The notes under the pieces were generated by a model. That model saw nothing but the letters and a program-made list of their open reading frames with translations, ran no database searches and had not been told where the DNA came from. Shown here one piece after another: positions 33,576 to 42,391 of a stretch of 64,000 bases of DNA. Origin of the DNA: Streptantibioticus rubrisoli (GTDB taxonomy: Bacteria > Actinomycetota > Actinomycetes > Streptomycetales > Streptomycetaceae). The stretch lies in assembly GCF_024436055.1 (NCBI RefSeq), contig NZ_JANFNH010000040.1, positions 1-64,000 on the forward strand, given 5' to 3'. Position numbers and translations under genes: made by a program. Numbering within the stretch: the stretch's first letter is position 1; each line of letters begins with the position of its first letter.

Positions 33576-34621
33576 GCCGTCGGTGGCCGGTGATCCGCCC
33601 GGCGCTCGGGCGGCGGGGCCGTGGTGGCCCGCGGTATGAGCCGCGTGGGGAGCACCACGTGCCGGGCCGGGTCACACTCGGGATCGCTGATGATCGCCTG
33701 GGCCAGCCGTGCCGCCGCTCGACCGATCTCCTCGGCGGGCTGAGCGATCGTCGACAGGCCCATGGGCTCGGCGAGGTCCTGGTCGTCGAAGCCGAGAACG
33801 GACATCTGGTGAGGCACGCGAATACCGCAGGAGCGCAGGACGGCGAGGGTCTCTATGGCCATCTGATCGTCCTCGACGAAGATCGCCGTCGGCGGTTGCG
33901 GCAGGCTCAGCAGCTGGCCGACGGCCTCGCGGATGCCACGGCGGCCGCGGCCGCGGACCACCAGGCTCTCGTCGTAGGGTGATTCGGCCTCCTCCAACGC
34001 CCGCCGGTAACCCACCAGTCTGTCCTGTGAGCTCCAGGCGAAGGCGGTGTCGTCCTGTGACTGCAGGAAGGCGATGCGCCGGTGCCCGAGGTTGAGCAGG
34101 TGCCGGGTGCCGCTTCGGGCGCCCGCGATGTCGTCCACGTAGACGCTGGCCCGGTCCGGGGCGTGCTGGCTGACGTAGACCACGGGCATCCCCAACGCGT
34201 CGAGGCGCTCGCGTTCCTCGCGCTTCAGGGCGAAGGAGACGACGAGCAGGGCATCGGCATTGCGCTGGGCGGGCAGGCGCCGGAAGAACTCGGTGCGCTC
34301 GCGCATGTCCGTCACGCAGTAGACCAGCAGGTCCAGCTCGCACTCCCGCAACACCGAGGCGACGCCGGACACCGCGGCACCGAGGAACCACGCCTCGACC
34401 CCCGGCGTGAGCACGGCGACCCTGCCGGTCCTGCCCGTCACCAGACTCGACGCGCTGCGGGAGACGGCGAACGACAGCTCGCGGGCGGCATGTTCAACGC
34501 GGCGGCGGGCCTCCGGCGACACCGACGCCATGCCACGCAGGGCCCGCGAGACCGTGGACACCGAGACTCCGGCCACGCGTGCCACGTCCGCCATGGTGGC
34601 TTGGGGTCGGGCTTCGGGCAT
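33533..34621 (-). CDS. LacI-family transcriptional regulator (copy 2)
   Basis: 362 residues with the same layout as copy 1 (HTH ATMADVARVAGVSVSTVSRA, core ending SVLGFDDQDLAEPMGLSTIA). Its promoter region contains the palindrome CAAGCGCTTG at 34646-34655, 24 bp before the ATG, so it probably represses itself. It is divergent from the alpha-glucoside operon, whose promoter carries a related site, and is the best candidate for its sugar-responsive repressor. Confidence 0.92.
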   Translation of the reverse strand: MPEARPQATMADVARVAGVSVSTVSRALRGMASVSPEARRRVEHAARELSFAVSRSASSLVTGRTGRVAVLTPGVEAWFLGAAVSGVASVLRECELDLLVYCVTDMRERTEFFRRLPAQRNADALLVVSFALKREERERLDALGMPVVYVSQHAPDRASVYVDDIAGARSGTRHLLNLGHRRIAFLQSQDDTAFAWSSQDRLVGYRRALEEAESPYDESLVVRGRGRRGIREAVGQLLSLPQPPTAIFVEDDQMAIETLAVLRSCGIRVPHQMSVLGFDDQDLAEPMGLSTIAQPAEEIGRAAARLAQAIISDPECDPARHVVLPTRLIPRATTAPPPERRADHRPPTAQNPSVGSADAAPH

Positions 34622-34645
34622 AGCGGGAACCTAGCACGATCCGTG

Positions 34646-34655
34646 CAAGCGCTTG
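34646..34655. promoter_or_regulatory. LacI-type operator (autoregulatory)
   Basis: CAAGCGCTTG, a perfect palindrome within TGCAAGCGCTTGAA, the classical LacI/GalR-family centre, lying just upstream of the copy-2 regulator start. Confidence 0.8.
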
Positions 34656-34841
34656 AATGCCTGTGCGCCAAGGGATTTGGCGAAGCGTGCACCACGGGCA
34701 TCAAGGTAGGGGTCCGCGCAGGGCCGAGCACCTGCGGTGACATCGCTGTCATCCTGGGCCGCCGAGGGTCTGACGCGCCGTTTCACCGGTGCCAGCAGGG
34801 CCTTCGGTGATAACGGTGGTAAATCAGCTGGACACACTGTC

Positions 34842-34870
34842 TTGACAGGGCGTTTACGCGAACCTACGTT
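34842..34870 (+). promoter_or_regulatory. Vegetative promoter of the alpha-glucoside operon
   Basis: TTGACA at 34842-34847 and TACGTT at 34865-34870 with a 17-bp spacer, an excellent housekeeping-sigma match. An imperfect LacI operator overlaps the region just downstream of the -10. Confidence 0.75.
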
Positions 34871-34871
34871 G

Positions 34872-34880
34872 CAAGCGTTG
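34872..34880. promoter_or_regulatory. LacI-type operator of the alpha-glucoside operon
   Basis: CAAGCGTTG, one base short of the palindrome at 34646, placed one base after the -10 box where a bound repressor would block initiation. Confidence 0.7.
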
Positions 34881-35204
34881 TCACGCGCTGCTCGGCCAAC
34901 ACCTGGGCCTTGGGCCGCCTTCCCCGTTCCCCAACAGAGCAGCTCAGCCGGTTTGGGCTGATCCCCGAGCACCGGCATGACTTCCGCCCGTCCACCCGTC
35001 GACCAAGCCGGATGAGTCGGGGCCGCAATCGTGGTCACCGACACGACCGAGGCCACCGAACTTCCGAGCACCGGGACGGATCCAGCGCCACTGGTACCCG
35101 TCCACGGACACGATCCCTCCCCCTCCCTCACCGCCTACCGCGCCCGACGCCGCCCGCGCCCCGCCGGTGCCGCACGTCGGCCCCCGAACCCCAGGAGGCT
35201 TCCC
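34881..35204 (+). other. Leader of the alpha-glucoside operon
   Basis: About 320 bp between the promoter and the TTG start. The frame of the binding protein is open back to 35031, but that part has Pro/Arg-rich low-complexity composition. No riboswitch or hairpin was recognised. Confidence 0.4.
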
Positions 35205-36521
35205 TTGACTCTTCGCAGACCTCGAGCCCTGACGGCGGCCGCCGCGGGACTGCTCGTGCTGGCGGGCGCTACGGCGTGCTCGTCCGGCGGCCAGTCGGCC
35301 TCGGCGGACGCCTCCTCGGCGACCGGAACGATCACCTGGATGTCCGCCCCGCTCGGGCCGAGCGGTACCGACGCCCGCAAGGACCTGGTCGCCGCCTTCG
35401 AGAAGGCCAACCCGAAGATCACCGTCAAGCTGGTGAACGCCCCCACCGACACGGACACCATCCGCTCCACCCTGACCACCCAGATCTCCGGAGGGGCCGA
35501 GACCCCGGACGTCTACGACGGCGACGTGGTGTGGCCCGCCCAGTTCGGTCAGGCCGGACTGGCCGTCCCACTCAGCGACCACCTGCCGTCCGACTTCTGG
35601 AACCGCTTCACACCCGGTCTGGTCAAGTCCATGACCTACCAGGGCAAGGTGCTGGCCGCGCCCTTCTTCAACGACCAGGCGTTCCTGTACTACCGCAAGG
35701 ACCTGCTGGACAAGGCGCATCTGCCGGTGCCGACCACCTGGGAACAGGTGCAGAAGGAAGCCGCGCAGCTACAGGCGGACCACCAGGTCAAGTACGGCTA
35801 CGTGGGCCAGGGCTCCTCTTACGAAGGGCTCACCTGCGACTGGACCGAGATGATGACCGACGCGGGCGGCACCACGCTGGACGCCGCCGGGAAGCATGCC
35901 GCGATCGACTCGCCGCAGTCGCAGCACGCACTGGAGTTCATGCGGTCCCTGATCAGCGGTGGCGTCGCCCCACAGGCAATGACGTCCTTTCAGGAACCGC
36001 AGTCGGAGCAGCTGTTCACCAGCGGCCAGGTCGCGTTCCTGAGGAACTGGGCCTACGCCTACGCCGACGCCAACTCCTCGGCCTCGCAGGTCTCCGGCAA
36101 GGTTGGGGTGACCACCCTGCCCACCTTCTCCGGTCGGCCCGGTACCGGGCACTCGACGATCGGCGGCTGGAACCTCTACGTCAACCCGCACACCAAACAC
36201 CTGGGCGCGGACCTGGCGTTCATCAAGTTCATGACCGGGTCCGAGGCTCAGCGCATCCTGGCGACCAAGGCGGGGATGATCCCCACCAACGCCGCCGTGC
36301 TCTCCGACCGCAGTGTGCAGGCAGGCAACCCGACGCTTGCGGTCGCGGCGAAGAACCAGCTGGTCGCCCGCCCGTCCTCGGTGCCGAACTACCCCCAGGT
36401 GAGTCAGGCCGTCTACACCAACATCAACGCGGCGCTCGCCGGGTCGACGTCACCACAGGCGGCGCTGAAGGCAGCGGCCTCCCAGATCGACAGCGCTCTG
36501 TCCAAGGGCGGCGGGCTCTAG
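35205..36521 (+). CDS. Sugar ABC transporter substrate-binding lipoprotein
   Basis: 438 residues from a TTG start chosen because AGGAGG stands 6 nt before it and the lipoprotein signal then begins at once (TLRRPRALTAAAAGLLVLAG, lipobox to Cys25 in GATAC). The body is a cluster B carbohydrate-binding fold (ITWMSAPLGPSGTDARKDLV, FNDQAFLYYRKDLLDKAHLP, STIGGWNLYVNPHTKHLGAD). With the GH13 gene it most likely binds an alpha-glucoside such as maltose, isomaltose or trehalose. First gene of a four-gene operon. Confidence 0.92.
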   Translation: MTLRRPRALTAAAAGLLVLAGATACSSGGQSASADASSATGTITWMSAPLGPSGTDARKDLVAAFEKANPKITVKLVNAPTDTDTIRSTLTTQISGGAETPDVYDGDVVWPAQFGQAGLAVPLSDHLPSDFWNRFTPGLVKSMTYQGKVLAAPFFNDQAFLYYRKDLLDKAHLPVPTTWEQVQKEAAQLQADHQVKYGYVGQGSSYEGLTCDWTEMMTDAGGTTLDAAGKHAAIDSPQSQHALEFMRSLISGGVAPQAMTSFQEPQSEQLFTSGQVAFLRNWAYAYADANSSASQVSGKVGVTTLPTFSGRPGTGHSTIGGWNLYVNPHTKHLGADLAFIKFMTGSEAQRILATKAGMIPTNAAVLSDRSVQAGNPTLAVAAKNQLVARPSSVPNYPQVSQAVYTNINAALAGSTSPQAALKAAASQIDSALSKGGGL

Positions 36522-36611
36522 CCCGAATCCCGCACGGGCCCGCCATCGCCGACCGGCCTGCCGGGCCCGTGCACCGCCCCCGCACCGCCGCCGACCACGC
36601 AGGAGCTTGCC

Positions 36612-37628
36612 ATGACACCCGTACCGCACAGCGTCCCGACCGCCGACCGAGCCTCACCACCACCGCTGCCACCGCGCGCCCGCGCGGCGCACCGGGCCCC
36701 GACCGCGTCCGGCGGGCGGCCGCGATCCCGGCCATCGCTGCGCCGCCGGTACGCGCGGCTGGGGTGGCTGTTCGCGTCACCAGCCCTGCTGGTGATCCTC
36801 GGCGTGACGATCTTCCCGATCGTCTTCTCCGTCATGATGAGCGTCAGTCACGTCACCGTCCTCGGCGGGGGTTTCCAGCTCTCCGGCATCACCGGTGACA
36901 ACTACGCGGTGCTGCTGCGCTCGGACCGCTGGTTCCACGCCCTCGGGTTCACCGTTGTCTACACCGTCGTCACCGTGGCCGCCGAGGTGGTCCTCGGTAC
37001 CGCGGTCGCCCTCGTCCTGGAGCGGCTGACCGCGGGGCGCAGTTGGATGATGGCGCTGCTCCTGCTGCCCTGGTCGATGATCACCGTCATCTCCGGCGAA
37101 CTGTGGGACTACATCTACAACGGCGTCTACGGCGTGCTCAACGCCATCGTGGAACCGCTGCTCGGCCACGGCGTCAACGTGCTCGGCACCCCGCTGCTCG
37201 CCGGTATCGCCATGGGGGCCGCCGACGTGTGGAAGACCACCCCCTTCGTGGCGATCATCGTGCTGGCCGGTCTGGTCATGCTGCCCGGCGATGTGACCGA
37301 AGCGGCGCGGATGGACGGAGCGGGCGGCTGGACCATCTTCTGGCGGATCCGGCTGCCGCTGCTGCGGCCCACCATCGCCATCGCCGTGCTCTTCCGCATC
37401 CTGCAGGCGTTCGGCATCTTCGACCTGCCGTTCGTGCTCACCGGCGGCGGGCCGGGGGACTCGACCGAGTCGCTCGCCATGCTCGGGTGGCGCGCGATGT
37501 TCCAGGACCTGAAGTTCGGGCCAGGGGCCGCCGTCGCCACCAGCACCGCGGCCATCGTGCTCATCGGCTGCCTGCTGTTTCTGAAGGTCTTCCGCTCCCA
37601 GGTCGGTAACGAGGAGGTGGGCATATGA
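36612..37628 (+). CDS. Sugar ABC transporter permease (MalF/UgpA type)
   Basis: 338 residues: an unstructured basic N-terminus, then six helices; coupling loop VTEAARMDGAGGWTIFWRIR. ATG 36612 with AGGAG 6 nt upstream. The end overlaps the next permease by 4 bp (37625-37628). Forms the channel with it. Confidence 0.93.
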   Translation: MTPVPHSVPTADRASPPPLPPRARAAHRAPTASGGRPRSRPSLRRRYARLGWLFASPALLVILGVTIFPIVFSVMMSVSHVTVLGGGFQLSGITGDNYAVLLRSDRWFHALGFTVVYTVVTVAAEVVLGTAVALVLERLTAGRSWMMALLLLPWSMITVISGELWDYIYNGVYGVLNAIVEPLLGHGVNVLGTPLLAGIAMGAADVWKTTPFVAIIVLAGLVMLPGDVTEAARMDGAGGWTIFWRIRLPLLRPTIAIAVLFRILQAFGIFDLPFVLTGGGPGDSTESLAMLGWRAMFQDLKFGPGAAVATSTAAIVLIGCLLFLKVFRSQVGNEEVGI

Positions 37629-38476
37629 CCACCAGCACACGAAGCTCCCGCGGTCGGCGTCGCCTGTTCACCGGCACCCATCTCGCGGCCCTGCTGGTGG
37701 CACTGTTCACCGCGGCCCCGCTGTACTGGATGGTGGCCGGTTCCCTGAAGAGTCCACGGGAACTGGGCGCGGTGCCACCCACACTGTGGCCGCACAAGCC
37801 GACGCTGAACAACTATTCCGACGCCTTCAGCCACTACGGCTTCGCCACCTACTTGGAGAACTCCGCGCTGGTATCGGTGGTTTCTACCGTGCTGGTACTG
37901 CTGCTCGGGACGTTCGCCGGATACGCCCTGGGGCGGCTGCCGGTACGAGGCAAGTCAAACATCATGGTCGTCCTGCTGATGATCTCGCTGTTCCCCACCG
38001 TCGCGGTGGCCGCTCCGCTGTACCTGCTGTTGCGCGACATCGGCTGGCTCAACAGCTACCAGGGACTGATCCTTGCCTACACCGCGTTCAACCTCCCGTT
38101 CGCCATCTGGATCCTGCGCAACTACTTCCTGTCGATCCCCAAGGAGATGGAGGAGGTCGCGTGGATGGACGGGGCGTCTCCGCTGCGCACGGTGTTCTCG
38201 GTGATCCTGCCGCAGGCGAAACCGGGACTGTTCACCGCGGGCATCTTCACCTTCGTCTCCTGCTGGACCGAGTTCCTGCTCGCCCTCACCCTCAACAACA
38301 GCGACCGCTACCGCACCATTGCCGTCGGCATAGCGCTCTTCAACGGCCAGTTCACCATCCCCTACGGCGACATCTTCGCCGCCGCCATCGTCAGCATGCT
38401 GCCCGTCGCCATCCTCGTCCTCGTCTTCCGGCGCGCCGTGGTCTCCGGCCTGACCGCCGGAGCGGTCAAGGGATGA
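37625..38476 (+). CDS. Sugar ABC transporter permease (MalG/UgpE type)
   Basis: 283 residues, six helices, coupling loop EEVAWMDGASPLRTVFSVIL. Starts inside the stop of the preceding permease. No ATPase gene follows; in Streptomyces the shared MsiK-type ATPase usually powers such importers (family knowledge). Confidence 0.93.
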   Translation: MTTSTRSSRGRRRLFTGTHLAALLVALFTAAPLYWMVAGSLKSPRELGAVPPTLWPHKPTLNNYSDAFSHYGFATYLENSALVSVVSTVLVLLLGTFAGYALGRLPVRGKSNIMVVLLMISLFPTVAVAAPLYLLLRDIGWLNSYQGLILAYTAFNLPFAIWILRNYFLSIPKEMEEVAWMDGASPLRTVFSVILPQAKPGLFTAGIFTFVSCWTEFLLALTLNNSDRYRTIAVGIALFNGQFTIPYGDIFAAAIVSMLPVAILVLVFRRAVVSGLTAGAVKG

Positions 38477-38537
38477 CTTCCGCACTCACCGACGCCTGCT
38501 TTCACCACCCTCACAACCAGGAAAGGAACCCCCTCAC

Positions 38538-40187
38538 GTGACTCGGCCTTGGTGGCGCGACGCCGTCATCTACCAGGTGTACCTACGGTCCTTCGCGGAC
38601 GCGAGCGGCGACGGCATCGGCGACCTGGCGGGCCTTCGCTCCCGCCTGGACTACCTCACCGAACTCGGCGTGGACGGCATCTGGCTCAACCCCTGCTACC
38701 CCTCACCGCAGAAGGACCATGGCTACGACGTCGCCGACTACACGGGAATCGAACCGGACTACGGCGACCTGAAGGCCTTCGACGCCTTCGTCTCCGATGC
38801 CCACGCCCGGGGCCTGAAGGTGCTCATGGACCTTGTGCCCAACCACTGCTCCAGCGCCCACCCGTGGTTCCAGGCCGCGTTGGCCGCGGGGCCCGGCTCG
38901 CCCGAGCGCGACCGCTTCCTGTTCCGCGACGGCCGCGGCGCCGACGGTGAACTGCCGCCCAACAACTGGCGCGGCCAGTTCGGCGGTTCGGCCTGGACCC
39001 GAGTCACCGAGCAGGACGGCAGCCCCGGCCAGTGGTACCTGCACTTCTTCGACGCCGGCCAACCCGACTTCAACTGGCGTCACCCGGACGTCATCACGAT
39101 GTTCGACGACGTGCTGCGCTTCTGGTTCGACCGCGGCGTGGACGGCTTCCGCATCGACGTCGCCCACGGCCTGTACAAGCACACCGACCTTCCCGACTGG
39201 GACGGCGACCACTTCAACGCCCACGCCTGGAACCAGCCAGAAGTCCATGACGTGTACCGGCGCTGGCGGCGCATCGCCACCGAGTACGCTCCCGACCGGG
39301 AACTGACCTTCGTCGGTGAGGTGTGGGCCCCGACCGTCACCGACCTCGCCGCCTACCTGCGCCCCGACGAACTGCCGCAGGCCTTCTACTTCGACCTGCT
39401 GATGCAGCCGTGGGACGCGGCACTCTTCCGCTCCTCCATCGACCGGGCGTTCGCCGAGATCGGATCCACCGGCGCCACCATCACCTGGACCCTCGCCAAC
39501 CACGACGTCCACCGCGCCGTGACGCGCTACGGCATGGTGACCCCCGAGGCCTACCACGCCTCCGTCGACCCGACGGTCGCCGTGGTCCGCCCACGCGGAC
39601 AGGTGGACGTCTCGCTGGGCGAACGGCGCGCGCGAGCCGCGGCCATGCTCCTGCTCGCGCTGCCCGGATCACCCTTCCTCTACCAGGGAGAGGAACTCGG
39701 ACTCCCCGAGGTACTCGACCTGCCCGACCACGCCCGCCAGGACCCCACCTGGTTCCGCTCCGAGCAGCTCGACCCCGGGCGCGACGGCTGCCGAGTGCCG
39801 CTGCCGTGGACACCGCAGCCACCGAACCACGGATTCTCACCCCCGGGCACGCGGGCGCAGCCGTGGCTGCCGCAACCGGAGTGGTTCGCCAAGTACGCGG
39901 TCTGCGAGCAACTCCAAGACGCCACCTCAACGCTGTCGTTGCACCGCGCGGCGCTGCGCCTGCGGCGAACGGCCTTCCCGGGCGAGGCGGAGACGCTCGT
40001 CTGGCTGGACGTTCCCGGCCGCGACGACGTCCTTGCCTTCCGGCGCGGCGAGGTCACCTGTGTCGTCGTCTTCGGCGACGCGCCGTTGCCACTGCCCGCG
40101 GAATGGGGAGCGGTCCTGCTCTCCTCGGCCCCGGTGGAGGCGGGCCAACTCCCCGGCAACGCCACGGCGTGGCTGAGCGCCTCCTGA
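38538..40187 (+). CDS. GH13 alpha-glucosidase
   Basis: 549 residues, no signal peptide, so it works on imported sugar in the cytoplasm. GH13 regions are intact: DLVPNHCS (region I), GFRIDVAH with nucleophile Asp207, GEVWAP with acid/base Glu261, and ANHDVHR with Asp323. The pattern PQKDHGYDVADYTGIEPDYG is that of oligo-1,6-glucosidase/alpha-glucosidase members. GTG 38538 follows GAAAGGA; 61 bp after the permease. It would split alpha-glucosides to glucose. A strong terminator lies 84 bp past the stop. Confidence 0.93.
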   Translation: MTRPWWRDAVIYQVYLRSFADASGDGIGDLAGLRSRLDYLTELGVDGIWLNPCYPSPQKDHGYDVADYTGIEPDYGDLKAFDAFVSDAHARGLKVLMDLVPNHCSSAHPWFQAALAAGPGSPERDRFLFRDGRGADGELPPNNWRGQFGGSAWTRVTEQDGSPGQWYLHFFDAGQPDFNWRHPDVITMFDDVLRFWFDRGVDGFRIDVAHGLYKHTDLPDWDGDHFNAHAWNQPEVHDVYRRWRRIATEYAPDRELTFVGEVWAPTVTDLAAYLRPDELPQAFYFDLLMQPWDAALFRSSIDRAFAEIGSTGATITWTLANHDVHRAVTRYGMVTPEAYHASVDPTVAVVRPRGQVDVSLGERRARAAAMLLLALPGSPFLYQGEELGLPEVLDLPDHARQDPTWFRSEQLDPGRDGCRVPLPWTPQPPNHGFSPPGTRAQPWLPQPEWFAKYAVCEQLQDATSTLSLHRAALRLRRTAFPGEAETLVWLDVPGRDDVLAFRRGEVTCVVVFGDAPLPLPAEWGAVLLSSAPVEAGQLPGNATAWLSAS

Positions 40188-40271
40188 GCGAGGCGTCGCA
40201 CAGGGGCGCCCCGGCGGACCGAAATCCCTGGCATGTGGTCAGCTGCGTGGCCGGACTTCTTGGCGCCCAAA

Positions 40272-40306
40272 GGCCGGGGCCCGCGGACCATCCGCGGGCC
40301 CCGGCC
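40272..40306. terminator. Bidirectional terminator between convergent genes
   Basis: GGCCGGGGCCCGCGGA (40272-40287), loop CCA, exact complement 40291-40306: a 16-bp perfect stem between the GH13 gene and the CHRD gene. Confidence 0.9.
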
Positions 40307-40311
40307 CACGG

Positions 40312-41292
40312 CTAGCCCTTGATGAAGACGTAGTCCGCGTGGTACGGCACCGCGGTCTTCGGCTGGGTGTAGGGGGCGCAGCTCCCGGTCGGCGCCGTTC
40401 CGCCAAGGGTGTTGAGCCGCAGCACCTCGTGCGTGCCGGAGAGCACTCCGTGCGCCCTGCCCTCCCGGGTCGCCTTCAGGTCCAGCTCGGGTACGTTGCC
40501 CGTGCCGTTCGCCGTCTTGCTGAGCACCTTGCCGGTGACCGCGCTGCCGTCGGCTGCGACCCACTGCGGCGGGCCCGCGTTCGGCCTGACGAACGAGTGG
40601 TAAATGCCGTGGCCGAGCCGGGCGTCGACGTTGTGCTGGGTGAACGCCCAACCGCCGCCTGGCTGCTTGGTGCAGGCGTAGATCTGCTGGCCGCTGATGA
40701 CCGACGCCTCGATGCTGGTGAGCGCCTTGCCGAACGTGAAGGGGCGCACCTTGTGCAGTTGGCCGCGCACCGCGCCACCGGGGAACTGGGCGGTGTGCAC
40801 ATTGACGTAGAAGTCGCCAGGATTGGCGCTGATCTCCTTGAGCAGCTTGGCGTCCTTGACAGTCACCGAGCCGGTGACCGCGTGGAGGCTGCCGGGCAGC
40901 GCCTGCTCGAAGAACGCCACCTTCACCTCGCCGTTGACCCCCCGCGCACCGGCGTGGATGTGCGCCATGGTCGGCGCGCCGATCCCCGACCACTTGATGG
41001 CGAACTGCACTTTGTCACCCTCGATCCGCAGGAACTCCAGCGCGCGGCCATGCGGGTCGCCGACTTTGGGGCCGCCGGGTTTTTGCACCTCGTTGGCGCC
41101 GACGAGACTGGCCACGTAGTAGGTACCGGTGGAGCGATGGGATTCCGTGGCGGTGGTGGCGGTGGTGGTGCGGTCGTTCGGCTCGGCCGAGGCCGAGGTG
41201 GTGGAGAGCACCACACCGACCGCCGTGGCAATGGCCGCGATGACCGTGGTCGACAGGCCGCTGGCGGCGCGGCGGCTCTTGACGCCGTTCAT
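40312..41292 (-). CDS. Secreted CHRD plus DUF3455 protein
   Basis: 326 residues. Signal peptide (hydrophobic about 14-33, ASA-EP), a CHRD domain (about 45-170: YVASLVGANEVQKPGG, IHAGARGVNGEV, FYVNVHTAQFPGGAVRGQL) and a DUF3455-like C-terminal domain (about 185-320: QQIYACTKQPGGGWAFTQ, HNVDARLGHGIYHSF). CHRD domains bind partners or crosslink outside the cell; DUF3455 has unknown function. ATG 41292 follows GGAGGG. Confidence 0.85.
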   Translation of the reverse strand: MNGVKSRRAASGLSTTVIAAIATAVGVVLSTTSASAEPNDRTTTATTATESHRSTGTYYVASLVGANEVQKPGGPKVGDPHGRALEFLRIEGDKVQFAIKWSGIGAPTMAHIHAGARGVNGEVKVAFFEQALPGSLHAVTGSVTVKDAKLLKEISANPGDFYVNVHTAQFPGGAVRGQLHKVRPFTFGKALTSIEASVISGQQIYACTKQPGGGWAFTQHNVDARLGHGIYHSFVRPNAGPPQWVAADGSAVTGKVLSKTANGTGNVPELDLKATREGRAHGVLSGTHEVLRLNTLGGTAPTGSCAPYTQPKTAVPYHADYVFIKG

Positions 41293-41489
41293 GTTCTTAC
41301 CCTCCGCTGGGCGTCCGGCGCTGTGGTGCACCGGTCTCTTGCCATGCAGTACGTGCCGGACGCCCCATTCGTCTCACTCCAAGAGTGGGGCGACCATCAC
41401 ACCGGATCCGTTGAACGCAACGGCCCGTCGAGCCGTAGCGCGTGCGGGGGAGGGCGGAGGGTCAGTCAGCTGCTCACTCTGAGTTGGTG

Positions 41490-41831
41490 TCAGAGCGGAA
41501 CGCCGCCGAAACCGAACTCGTTACCGTCCGGATCGTGGTACGTGATCTTCCGCACGCCGTTTGGATAGGTCTCGCGTCTCGTGGGCTCCAGTCCCCGCTC
41601 AGCGATCTGGGCGACGCGGGTGTCGAGGTCGTCGATGATGACGGTGTGCATGCCGTTACCGGCCCGCTCGGGCCGCCGCACGACGTACACGTACCGATGT
41701 TCCGCAAGTTCCCATACGGCTTCCGTGTCGTGTGGGTAGAACGTTGGCGGGGAGCCAAGCAGCCGCTCGTACCAGGCCAGCGCCCTTGTGAAGTCGGTGA
41801 CTGGGATACCTGCGAAGAGGTCGAGGGCCAT
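41490..41831 (-). CDS. VOC-family (glyoxalase-like) protein
   Basis: 113 residues forming two beta-alpha-beta-beta-beta halves: FAGIPVTDFTRALAWYERLL and HTVIIDDLDTRVAQIAERGL, ending YHDPDGNEFGFGG with the usual Glu metal ligand. Enzymatic role (isomerase, dioxygenase or resistance) cannot be told. ATG 41831 has a weak SD. The small single-domain size is normal for the family. Confidence 0.87.
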   Translation of the reverse strand: MALDLFAGIPVTDFTRALAWYERLLGSPPTFYPHDTEAVWELAEHRYVYVVRRPERAGNGMHTVIIDDLDTRVAQIAERGLEPTRRETYPNGVRKITYHDPDGNEFGFGGVPL

Positions 41832-42391
41832 GCCGACATGGTAGGTCCGCCGATGCGTGAATCTTGACGCAGTCCACGTTCCGCCAGTGTCGAGTCACAA
41901 GATCGTGTGACAGCTCTAACACGCGGGCTGGCTACGGCAGTTCACAGGCTTCGGGGATGGCTGGGGGGGGGGGACCGCCGATACCGCACGGCAATCAACT
42001 CAGGCAGTCCCGACCGCCGTTACTACTGCGGCCGGATGGGCGCCATCGGCCAGAGGGGACCCGGCGCACTCGGCGCGCGCCGCAGTGGGCTCCGATCACA
42101 GCCTGGAAGTTGTTCGACTCGTTCCCGTGCCTGATCGCAGCGAGCCGGAACTGGCCGAGTAAGTGACGGGCATGGCAGCCTGGTTGTGTCAGTACCGGTA
42201 ACAAGATGCTCTGGCTGCCAGTTTCGGTGTCACCCATGCTGTCCGCATGACGATCACTGCGGAAACCATCGCTCTGGCACGGCCACGGTCCGCGCGTTGG
42301 CCAGGTCCGTGATGTGAGCGCGTGCCTTCACCGGTACCGGGACGACCAGAAGGACAGTCCTTCGGGAACTGTGAAGGCGAACACCGCGGAC
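41832..42391. other. Gap with a long G tract
   Basis: 560 bp with no recognisable gene. It contains a run of 11 G at 41963-41973. No operator, RNA or transposase signature was found. Confidence 0.4.
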
